Source of the DNA: Verrucomicrobiaceae bacterium
Lineage (GTDB): Bacteria > Verrucomicrobiota > Verrucomicrobiia > Verrucomicrobiales > Akkermansiaceae
Direction: 5' to 3'
DNA length: 64,000 nt
NCBI GenBank assembly: GCA_027486655.1
Contig: JAIXOR010000034.1
Span: 39,827 to 103,826, forward strand
In this document: in pieces, positions 1-9,500 of the stretch
Layout: every line of letters begins with the position of its first letter
How positions within the stretch are numbered: the first letter of the stretch is position 1
Notes under the pieces: generated by a model
Database searches by the model: none
Told to the model about the DNA's origin: nothing
What the model saw: only the letters and a program-made list of their open reading frames with translations
Program-made: the position numbers and the translations under genes

Positions 1-845
1 CCGTTGAAGGTGCCGGCGGTGATGGTTCCACCGACTGCGAGGTTCATCACGTTGTTGAGCGTGATGTTCCGCCAGGTCTGATCATCGGCGGAGCTTTCCC
101 CGAGGACCAGTCGTGCGGTGGCGGTTGGATTCAGGAAGCCCGAGCCGCTCGACGAGATGGTGATGTCCGTGCTGGCAAGTGAGGCCTGGTCGCCCGCTAT
201 GATCAGATCGCCTGCCCAAGCTCCGTTCGCGCTGCTGTTCTGCAGGGTGCCCATGCCGCTGATGGTGCCTGCGATGCGGGTGTTGGAGGTGTTTACGTTG
301 CCGCTGGTATTGTTGCCGTAGCGGAGGTTGTAGGAGGTGGCGGTGCTGGAGGGAGCCAGGGCGATGCCTCCATTGATGCTGAGGGTCGTGGTATCGGAGG
401 TGGTCCGGTTGTTGTAGACCAGGAAAAGGTTTCCAAGCGGGGCGGCGGTGGTGACGGACTTGACGAGGACCGGCTCGTTGATCTGGACGTTGGGGGCCGC
501 GCTGGTTGCCTGGATGCCGTATGAATTGCTGCCACTGCTGGTTCCACGGTAGGTGAGGGTGCCCGCTCCATCCGCGAGCGTGAAGGTGTTGGATAGGACC
601 GTGCGGACGAACTCGACGGGCGTGTTGATGGTGGCGGTGCCCGAGGCGGTTCCAAAGGTGACGGTGGCAGGTCCCGTCAGGTCTGGAAGGGTATCCGCGT
701 CCCAGTTCGCTGCGGTGTTGATGTTGGTGTCTGCTCCTCCACCTGCGTCCCAAGTGGTTCCAGCCTGGATCGAGGAGGCCGAGAATGTGATGAGCAGGAG
801 CGTGCCGACGGAGTGACGGATGGAGAGGCGGGCTTTTGGTTTCAT
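1..845 (-). CDS. Secreted PATR-type beta-strand repeat protein, C-terminus outside the window
   Basis: The frame stays open from an ATG at 845 to the window edge, so only the first ~281 residues are visible. It opens with a basic N-terminus (MKPKARLSIRHS), a hydrophobic stretch and an Ala-x-Ala-like end, which is a signal peptide. A TTWDAGGGADTNINTAANW segment follows, of the W..G....W....NW kind that starts blocks in the other repeat proteins of this window. The rest is low-complexity, rich in Gly, Thr, Ser and Asn, typical of an extracellular beta-helix. No enzyme domain is visible in this part. It lies downstream of the XylR-type regulator on the same strand, with a GC-rich palindrome at 914-929 about 70 bp before its start. 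Function unknown; adhesin, matrix protein or carbohydrate-active enzyme are all possible, because the C-terminal part is missing. Confidence 0.8.
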   Translation of the reverse strand, partial: MKPKARLSIRHSVGTLLLITFSASSIQAGTTWDAGGGADTNINTAANWDADTLPDLTGPATVTFGTASGTATINTPVEFVRTVLSNTFTLADGAGTLTYRGTSSGSNSYGIQATSAAPNVQINEPVLVKSVTTAAPLGNLFLVYNNRTTSDTTTLSINGGIALAPSSTATSYNLRYGNNTSGNVNTSNTRIAGTISGMGTLQNSSANGAWAGDLIIAGDQASLASTDITISSSGSGFLNPTATARLVLGESSADDQTWRNITLNNVMNLAVGGTITAGTFN

Positions 846-913
846 GGGATGATGGTGGGTCTTTTGGAGGTGGCTGCGGGAGGGGATAGCCCTCCATTCA
901 GGGTGGACTTTAT

Positions 914-929
914 CCCCCGATGCCGGGGG
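914..929. promoter_or_regulatory. GC-rich palindrome, candidate operator (copy 1)
   Basis: CCCCCG-ATGC-CGGGGG, six-base arms around a four-base centre, 69 bp before the start of the minus-strand repeat protein. The same architecture recurs at 3420-3437, 20737-20754 and (weaker) 26586-26599. No T-run follows on either strand, so a simple terminator is less likely than an operator. Confidence 0.5.
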
Positions 930-992
930 CGAAATGCCCTGGCGCGTATTTTATGTTCACTTTTGCGCCAAATGGGCTCTGCGGCATTTCTG

Positions 993-2132
993 TTAGATCC
1001 GGCGCGCCCGGAACTGGGAACGATAGGTGCTGGGGGTCATCCCGGTTTCCTCATGAAACACGCGGCCCATGTAGTTGTAAGACGAGAACCCGCATTTTTC
1101 CGCAATCAGGGTGACGGGATCGTTGGTGCCTGCGAGCAGGAGCCGCGCTTCATTGACGCGGATCTGGCGGATTCGGTCGACCACGGAGATGCCGAAGGTT
1201 TGGCGGAATTTTCTTTCCAGCGAGCGTCTGGCCATGGGCACGGCATCGAGGATGTCCGGCACTCCGATGGGTTCGCGGAAGCGCGTTTGGATGAAGCGCA
1301 TGGCGGCGGCGATTCCGGGATCGCCGATGGCGAGGGTGTCGGATGAGAGCTTGGCGACCACGCCTCCCGCGGTGATGGCGTGGTGGCGTTTTTCCGGTTC
1401 GGCTCCGGCCATCATGCGGTCGAGTTCCGCGGCGGCGATGAGGCCGATTTGTTCCGATGCCATGCGGATGCCGGACTGGGCGGGGTGGGAGGCCTCGCTT
1501 TGGAGTTCGTCGTAGTCGGCCCCGAGCACGGCGACGTCGTGGGGGACGGCGATGCCGGCATCCAGGCAGATGTCGATGACCAGTCGGCCGATGCGCGGGC
1601 CCCAGCAGAGGACTCCGGCGGGTTTGGGCAGGCCTCTCAGCCATTTGAGGATCTCGGCGGGGCTTTCCGTGTGGCTGCACGCGCGGCAGGTGTGGCCGCG
1701 GCTGGCGAGCTCCTTCACAAACGCCTCGTATTGCCCGTGAACGTAGGATTGGCCGAGGTTGCCAATGTATCCGAAGTGGGGGATGCCGCGTATTTTGAAA
1801 TGGTCGGCAGCCATCCGGCAGACGGCCTCGCCGCTGGTGGTGACGCGGGTGAAGTCGGCGTCCGGGAGGCGAATGGAGGAGACGTTGACGATGGGCACGC
1901 CGAGTTCCTTGAGCTGGCGTGCGAAGCCAGCGCTGGCAACGCGGGCGATGACGCCATCGCATTTCCGCCGTCTCGGGATTTCCGGGGCTTCGTCGGGTCC
2001 CTTGGGTTCGATGTGGATGTGCCAGGGGCCGTTCTGTTTGGCATGGGCGAGGATGCCGGCGACGACGCGCCGACCCCACGAGGTGGCGGTTTCCACGAAA
2101 ATCGAGACGTTGGGAATGCTGCGGCGATCCAC
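993..2132 (-). CDS. XylR-type AraC-family regulator with LacI-like sugar-binding domain
   Basis: Predicted cytoplasmic transcription factor that senses a sugar and controls nearby degradation genes. From a GTG at 2132 it has 379 residues, close to the ~390 of enteric XylR. The N-terminal two thirds is a periplasmic-binding-protein/LacI fold (starts RSIPNVSIFVETATSWGRR; later VAVLGADYDE). The last ~100 residues are an AraC/XylS double helix-turn-helix, with MARRSLERKFRQTFG in the first and EKCGFSSYNYMGRVFHEETG in the second. The frame is open further upstream, but that part overlaps the GH43-like gene and is not XylR-like, so the GTG was chosen; the exact start is uncertain. It lies 121 bp after the GH43-like gene on the same strand and is probably co-transcribed. 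Its TAA stop sits inside a TCTAACA word (991-997, reverse orientation). Inducer unknown; xylose is only a guess. Confidence 0.85.
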   Translation of the reverse strand: MDRRSIPNVSIFVETATSWGRRVVAGILAHAKQNGPWHIHIEPKGPDEAPEIPRRRKCDGVIARVASAGFARQLKELGVPIVNVSSIRLPDADFTRVTTSGEAVCRMAADHFKIRGIPHFGYIGNLGQSYVHGQYEAFVKELASRGHTCRACSHTESPAEILKWLRGLPKPAGVLCWGPRIGRLVIDICLDAGIAVPHDVAVLGADYDELQSEASHPAQSGIRMASEQIGLIAAAELDRMMAGAEPEKRHHAITAGGVVAKLSSDTLAIGDPGIAAAMRFIQTRFREPIGVPDILDAVPMARRSLERKFRQTFGISVVDRIRQIRVNEARLLLAGTNDPVTLIAEKCGFSSYNYMGRVFHEETGMTPSTYRSQFRARRI

Positions 2133-2253
2133 GACGGACGAGAGGCTCCGGAGAACCGGGGCCGAGGGTTTGGGTTTACGGATTCTTATTCCGGAACCGC
2201 CGCCAGGGTCACCGATTTTCTCAGAGAATCTCCGGGAATCGAAGCCGGTCCGT

Positions 2254-3318
2254 TCAGCGGTCGGGCTCGGGGGCGCCGAGTGGGATTCCGACGTTGAAGC
2301 TTTCCTCCAGTTTTCCGGCTGGGGCGGCGGCGCAAAGGAGGATGGTGGGCCGGCCGTTCTCGAAGAACAATTGGGGCCGTTCGAGCTTGAGAAGCGCTTG
2401 TTTGGGGGCGTCTTTCCAGACAAGTTCGAGGGTGGAAACAAGCGGGTGCTTCGCAAGTTTCCAATCGATGCCATCGGCCGATTCAAAGAGCGCGAGCGAC
2501 GTGCCTTTGCCGGTGAAGTGTCCGCTGAAGTCCTTGACGATGGCCCAGTAGCGGTCTTCCCCGCGCCAGATGAAGGGGTCTTCCGCGGCGAAATGTTCCC
2601 CGGGTTTGGTGAAGACCGGGTTGGGGTGTTTCACAAAAGGTCCGGCCGGGGATTCGCTGGTGGCCACGACGTGGACGACGGGACCTCCGAAGGGTTTTTT
2701 CTTTTTGTCCCCCACGGCCTTGTAAACCATCAGGTAGCCGCCTTCCGGTCGGCGTGTCACCGAGGGGTTGGCGAGGCAGAGCGCATCATGAAACCCGGGG
2801 GTGGGGGAGATGAGCGGTTGGTCCATCCGTTTCCATGGGCCGTTGGGGGTATCCGCCACGGCCACTCCGATGCGCTGGTTGTTGCGGTGCGTCCAGTTGA
2901 GGTCCTTGGAAGCCTTTCCGTCTCCGGTGTTTCCCATGTAGTAGAGGTAATAGCGGCCATCGAACTCCAGCACCGTCGGGTTGTGCGTGCACAAGCCATC
3001 CCAGTGCTCCGCACCGCGGGCGGGCAGCGCCACATCGACGAAACGGAATGGGCCTGAGGGGCTCTCGGCCACGGCATGGGCGACTTCGGAATGGGTGACC
3101 CAAGCGTAGTGCCCCAGCGATCGTGGCCAGCGGGAGTAAAACAAGTGATGTTTGCCATCCTTTCCTTTCACCATGGTGCCGCACCAGACGATGAATCCCG
3201 GATCTTCAAATTTCGCGCTCGCCGGGATCGGGCGGATGATTCTCTGGAAGTCGAGGTCACCCAAGGCAAGGGTGTGGGATGCAATCACGGTCAGGGCGGT
3301 GGCTAGGATGGCGCGCAT
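2254..3318 (-). CDS. Secreted GH43-like five-bladed beta-propeller glycosidase
   Basis: Probable exported glycoside hydrolase of the GH43/GH117-like clan, 354 residues. The start at 3318 gives MRAILATALTVIASHTLALG, a clean signal peptide; the upstream in-frame extension lacks one. The mature protein shows repeated blade-like elements: KFEDPGFIVWCGTMVKG, HNPTVLEFDGRYYLYYMGN, LANPSVTRRPEGGYLMVYKA and FAAEDPFIWRGEDRYWAIV, with acidic residues placed as in GH43 catalytic sites. Substrate cannot be read from sequence; arabinan or xylan side chains would suit the pectate-lyase and xylanase neighbours. It is divergent from the pectinesterase/pectate lyase giant, with a palindrome at 3420-3437 between them, and is followed by the XylR-type regulator. 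Confidence 0.75.
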   Translation of the reverse strand: MRAILATALTVIASHTLALGDLDFQRIIRPIPASAKFEDPGFIVWCGTMVKGKDGKHHLFYSRWPRSLGHYAWVTHSEVAHAVAESPSGPFRFVDVALPARGAEHWDGLCTHNPTVLEFDGRYYLYYMGNTGDGKASKDLNWTHRNNQRIGVAVADTPNGPWKRMDQPLISPTPGFHDALCLANPSVTRRPEGGYLMVYKAVGDKKKKPFGGPVVHVVATSESPAGPFVKHPNPVFTKPGEHFAAEDPFIWRGEDRYWAIVKDFSGHFTGKGTSLALFESADGIDWKLAKHPLVSTLELVWKDAPKQALLKLERPQLFFENGRPTILLCAAAPAGKLEESFNVGIPLGAPEPDR

Positions 3319-3419
3319 GGATGTGGGAGCGGTATCAAAGGGGCATTCAAATGAAAACTTTATTTTATGAGAGCGGAAGGCGATCGGCTCTTTGCCGATT
3401 GCCACAATGCATCGGCTGG

Positions 3420-3437
3420 ATCCCCCATGCGGGGGAT
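3420..3437. promoter_or_regulatory. GC-rich palindrome, candidate operator (copy 2)
   Basis: ATCCCCC-ATGC-GGGGGAT, perfect seven-base arms with an ATGC centre, inside the 233-bp divergent region between the GH43-like gene (start 3318) and the CE8/PL1 giant (start 3552). Because it lies between two divergent start codons it cannot be a terminator for either gene, which is the best argument that the motif is regulatory. Confidence 0.6.
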
Positions 3438-3551
3438 GGTCGGTCCGCGTTCCAGCGTTATGATGTCATCATCCGGTGCCGCCGGGCTTCGAAAGCGCCA
3501 TCGATGGATGGACCGAGCCGCGGAGTGTGCCGATCGCCCAAACTCTCCCTC

Positions 3552-6500
3552 ATGTCGTCCGGAATCCATTCGCGCCTGTTCGTTTCGCTGCTGCTGTTCC
3601 TTTGTTTTGCGCACAGGATCTCCGCGCAGACGGCAACCGGATGGTTTCCGGTGAACAACGCGACGAACGTCTGCGCCGACACCCCGCTGAAGATCACCTT
3701 CGACACGCCGCCTGTGGTGGGGACCACCGGTGCTGTTAGAATATTCACCAGCGCCGGCACCCTCGTCGAAACCCTCGACCTCGCGGTTCCGCACACCCGA
3801 ACCATCGGCGGCACGGTTCACAACGCAATGCCCGTCCTCGTCAGCGGAAACACCGCGTCGATCTTCCCCCGCTCCGGCGTGCTGGCCTACAACACGACCT
3901 ACTACGTCACCATCGACGCCACCGTCTTCCCCGGTTACGCGGGCATCTCGGCCAACACCGCGTGGCGCTTCACCACCAAGGCCGCCGCGCCTTCCTCCGC
4001 CTCGACCTACCTCACCGTCGCCGCCGATGGCAGCGGCGACTTCTGCACGGTCCAGGGCGCGATCGACCTCATCCCCGCCAATAACACGACGAAGCGCACC
4101 ATCAACCTCCGCAACGGCACCTATCAGGAAATCGTCCGCGTCTCCTCGAAGCACAACCTCGCCTTCCGCGGCCAGAACCGGAAACGCACCGTCATCTCCT
4201 ACCCGAACAACAGCAACCTCAACGCCTCCACCAACACCCGCCCGCTCTTCAACGTCGTCGCCAACGACATCAGCTTCGACAATCTCACCCTCCACAACAC
4301 CACGCCCGACGGCGGCTCGCAGGCCGAGTCGCTGCGCGTGAACGCCCAGCGCTGCGTCGTGAACAATTGCGACCTCCGCAGCTATCAGGACACCTTCCTC
4401 GTCAACAGCACAGCCGACACCGCGTACTTCAAGGACTCGCTCATCGAAGGCGACGCCGACTTCATCTGGGGCACCGGCCGCGCGGTCTTCCAGAGCTGTG
4501 AGATCAAGTCCCTCGCCGGCGGCTACGTCTGCGCCATGCGCAATCCCGCCGGCCAATACGGTGCCGTTTTCCTCGACTGCCGCTTCACCCGCTCGCCCGG
4601 CGTCACCGGTGTCGTGTTCGGCCGGGTCGATCCGAACACCTTCCCCGACAGCGCCGTCGCCGTGGTCAATTGCGCGGTGGACGCCCACATCACCGCCGCC
4701 GGATGGACGCTCTCGAATCCCGGCCCCACCACCGGCCTCCGCTACTGGGAATACCTGAGCACCGATCTAACAGGAGCGCCCTTGAACGTCAGCGGCCGCG
4801 CCTCATTCTCCCAGCAGATCAACGCCACCCAGGCATCCGCCCTGCGCAACCTCGCCACCACTTTCGGCGGCTGGACGCCCATCCCTCCGCTCCCCGCCTT
4901 CCCTGGTGCCGAAGGCGCGGGCATGAACACCCTCGGCGGCCGCGGCGGCGATCTCTACTTCGTCACCAACCTCAACGACTCCGGCGCCGGCTCGCTGCGC
5001 GACGCCATCTCCACCGCCCCCTCCACCGGCCGCACCATCCTGTTCCGGACCTCCGGCACCATCGCGCTCAACTCCACCCTTACGGTCAACAAACCCCGCA
5101 TCACCATCGCCGGACAATCGGCCCCCGGTGGCGGCATCTGCCTGAAAAACTACACGCTCCGCGCTGGCGCCGACGACGTGATCATCCGCCACATTCGCTC
5201 CCGGCTCGGCACCGACGCCAACCGTGAGGACGACGCCATCACCGTGACCGGCGGCATCAACGTGATGATCGACCACTGCTCCGCTTCCTGGTCCGTGGAC
5301 GAGGTTCTCAGCGTCACCAACGCCGCCGACAACGTCACCGTCCAGTGGTCGATGATCTCCGAGGCGCTCGACAACTCGATCCACTCGAAAGGCCCGCACG
5401 GTTTTGGCTCTCTGCTCGCCTGCCATGTCCCGGCCCGCTATTCGTTCCACCACAATCTCTACGCCCACAACAAGAGCCGCAACCCCAGGCCCGGCAGCGA
5501 TTTCGGAGCGATCCTCAATCTCGATTTCCGCAACAACGTGATCTACAACTGGGGCTACTTCTGCGGCTACAGCGGCGGGGCCGACGAAGACGTGGAGATG
5601 AACCACGTCGCGAACTACATGGTCAAGGGACCGGGTTCCACCACCGACTCCGCCTTCCGCGGCGGCGCGGCCACCACCCTCATCCATCAGAGCGGCAACC
5701 GGATCGACCTCAACAAGAACGCCACCTTCGACGGCACGGACACCGGATGGTCGATGTTCAGCGGCACCTACACCCAGCGCGCCAGCGCGTTCGACTTCGC
5801 GCAAACCAACACCACCGACAGCGCCAGCCTCGCCCTCCAACGCGTGCTCTCCAAAGCCGGCGCACGTCCCTGGTCCCGTGACACCAAGGACGCCGCCATC
5901 GCCGCGAACGTCTCCGCAGGCACCGGCACCTTCGTCAACACCTCCGCCGATGCGGGCGGCTATCCGGTTCTAACAGCCACTCCGGCGCCGACCGATAGCG
6001 ACAACGACGGCATGCCCGACGATTGGGAGAGCGCCGTCGGCAGCGATCCCTTCGTGGCCAACCACAACGCGGACGCCGATGCGGACGGCTACACCGATCT
6101 CGAGGAATACCTCAACTGGCTCTCCGCCCCGCACGCCTTCACCCAGAAGAACAACGCCGTCCAGATCGACCTCCAACAGCTCAACGGCAATCGCACGGGA
6201 CTCACTTACACCTTGGGCAATCCCTTCAACGGCACCGTCACTCTCGCCCCCGACGGTCGCACCGCCACCTTCACGCCCACCGCAGGCTTCCAGGGGCTCG
6301 GCGCTTTCACCTTCAGCTTCACCGCCCTCGGCGAAACGATCAGCCAGACCGTGGGCGTCGCCGTCACCGCCGGTCCTCCCCGCGAGGTCTCGTGGACCGG
6401 CGCGACCAACGGCATCTGGGACCTCGCCGCCACCGCGAATTTCCACGACGGCAGCGCCGCCACCCCCTTCGCCCAGGGCGACCGTGTCCGCTTCCTCCAG

Positions 6501-9500
6501 ACCGGCGCGAATCCCACGATCACTCTGTCCGGTTCGCTCGCCCCCTCGCTCATGACGGTGGACGCCACGAAGGACTATTCGTTCGGCGGCACCGGTTCGC
6601 TCACCGGCTCGATGAGCGTGGTAAAATCCGGTAGCGGAAAACTCACCCTATCCACCGCCAACAGCTTCACCGGCGGAGTCACCGTCACCGGCGGCACCCT
6701 CGCCCTCACGAATGCCAGCGCCGCCGGCAGCGGGCCGATCAGCATCCAGCAATCCACCCTCGACATCGCCGGCCTCAACCTCGTCAACCCCGTCGACTTT
6801 ACCGGCACCAGCCAGTTGACCGGGCTCGCCTTTTGCAAACTCAAGGCAGTGAGCGGCGATGGCACGGTCAACGTCTCCATCGGCTCCAGCCCCTTTGATC
6901 TAACAGGAAACATGGCGGACTTCTCCGGCTCGCTGGTTCTCGCCACCAATACCAACATCCGGCTGCTCACCGGCACCACCGGCTCCGCGCTCGCCACCTT
7001 CGATCTCGGCAGCGGCACCGGCAACATCACCGTCCGCAACAACCTGCCCGCCATCGCCATCGGCGCCTTGAAAGGCGGGCCCAACACCCTGCTGCTTGGC
7101 CAGAGCAACGACAACCAGGCCACCACCTTCACCATCGGCGGAAACGATCAGGACAGCACCTTCTCCGGCGGCATCCGCAACGGCACGTCGGGGGCCGCCG
7201 CCATCACCTCGGTCACCAAGATTGGTAGCGGCACCCTCACCCTCGCCGGAACCAGCAACTACACCGGCGCGACGCTGGTCAACGAGGGCACGCTCCGGGT
7301 CACCGGCGCTCTCGGCGCGACCGCCGTCACTGTCGCCAATGGCGCAAATCTAACAGGCACCGGCACCCTCGGCGGCTCCGTGACGGTTCAAACCGGCGGC
7401 TCCATCGCCTCCGGCTCCGGCGGTGCGGGCACGCTCGCCATCGCCGGCGGACTCACGCTCAACGGCACGCCGCTCACCTTCGACCTCAACAACAGCCCGA
7501 CCGCCGGCGGCGGCATCAACGACCTCTTCACCATTGGTGGCGCTCTGACCCTGAACGGCACCATCATCATCACGCCGAACCTCCTCAACGGCCCGCTCGC
7601 CGCCGGCACCTACACCCTGATCAGCGGCGGCAGTTCCACCGTGAACAACGCGACCTTCGTCTGGGGCGGCACCCCGAACGGCGGCCGCCAGAACGTCGCC
7701 TTCGACACCGGCACGCCCGGCACGCTGAAGCTCGTCGTCACCGGCACGCCCTCCGCCTCGCTCTTCTGGAACGGCAGCCCCGGCACCACCTGGGACTCCG
7801 GTGATCCCCTCGTCCCCGCCAGCGGCGCGGCCAACTGGCGCAACGGAGCCGCCGCCGACCGTTTCGTGAAATACGACAGCGTCACCTTCGACGACACCCT
7901 CGCCAACGGCACCGCCGTTCTAACAGGAAACGTCGAGCCCGCCGCTCTCACTGTCAACAACACCACCAAATCCGTCACCCTCAACGCCAACGCGGGCAGC
8001 ATCACCGGCGGCACCTCCTTGATCAAAAGCGGCACAGGCACCCTTACCCTCGATGGAGCGAACACCTACAGCGGCGGCACCACCCTCAACGCCGGAACCA
8101 TCCAACTCGTCAGCGACAACGCGAACACCAACGCCCTCGGCAGCGGTCCCGTCACTCTCAAGGGCGGCACGCTCGCCATGTTGTCGAATTTCAGCACCTC
8201 GAACACCTCTACCTGGAACCTCGTCGTCCCCACCGGCTTCACCGGCACCCTGAACTGCGACTCCCGCTGCTCGATCCGCGGCTCCCTGACAGGCGGCGGC
8301 ATCCTCAACCTTTACATCCCCGACATCCGCACCGGCATCGATGCCGATTGGTCCGCCTTCACCGGCCGCATCAACGTCACCACCGATGCCAACGGCGGCG
8401 AGTTCCGCATCGGTAACAACTACTCGCCCACCGGCCTGCCGCTCGCAGCCCTGAATCTCGCCGCAAATGTCACGTTGCGTTATGTCGGCATCGTCGATGC
8501 CGGCCCCGGCTCCAAGGTCGCGGTCGGCGCTCTAACAGGCGCGCCCGGCTCCATCCTCCAGGGAGGCCCGACCACCGGCCGGACCTTCACCTGGGAGATC
8601 GGCCAGGGAAACACGGACACGCTTTTCCAAGGCATCATCTCCGAACAGGCAGCAGGCTGCATCACCGCCCTCAACAAAGTCGGCAGCGGCGTGCTGAAGC
8701 TCACCGCCGCTTCCAGCCACAGCGGCCCCACCACCGTTTCCGCCGGTTCGCTGATCGTGAACGGCAGCATCAGCGCCAGCCCGCTCACGGTGAGCGCCGG
8801 TGCGCTGTTAGGCGGCAGCGGCAGCCTCGCCGCCACCACCATTCAGGGCGATGCCACTCTCGCTCCCGGTGATGGCGGCCCCGGCGTGCTCACCGTTACC
8901 GGCGGGCTCACCCTCGCCGCGGAAAGCGTCGCCGCCTTGGAAATTGGAACCTCGCGCGACCGCATCGACGTCACCGGCAACCTCGTCCTCAACGGCCTCG
9001 TCAACTTCACCAACTCGGGCGGCCTCCTCCCGGGCACCTACACGATCTTCAACTACACCGGCACCCTCGGCACGACCGGTCTCGCCGTCGGCAGCGTGCC
9101 GCCCGACTTCGCCTGCACCCTCGACACCGCCACGCCCGGCCAGGTGAAAGTCGTCGTCACCAGCACGCTCAGCGCCTTCCAGCAATGGCAGGTCCTGTGG
9201 TTTGCAGACTACAACTCGCCCAACGCCGCCGCCAGCGCCGATCCCGACCTCGACGGCCAGACCAACAACGACGAATTCCTCGCCGGCACCGACCCCACCT
9301 CCGCCGCCTCCGTGGCCACCCTCGCCTGGCGCGGCGATGGTGCCGCGAACCTTTGGAACGCCGGCACCGCCGCCACCTTCTGGAACGGCAACCGCCTTTC
9401 CACCTTCACCAATGGCAACCCCGTCCTCTTCGACGCCACCGGATCCGCCAACCCCAGCGTCAATCTAACAGGAGCGCTCTCGCCGGCCTCCGTTTCGGTC

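Noticed and set aside
82..897. 271-codon open frame on the minus strand rich in Arg, His, Pro and Gln
   Set aside because: It is another frame of the real secreted protein (1-845); its composition is typical of a shifted GC-rich gene and it lacks domains.
3360..4688. Long minus-strand open frame antisense to the pectinesterase domain
   Set aside because: Val/Gly/Asp/Glu-rich shadow of the real plus-strand codons; no homology or signal.
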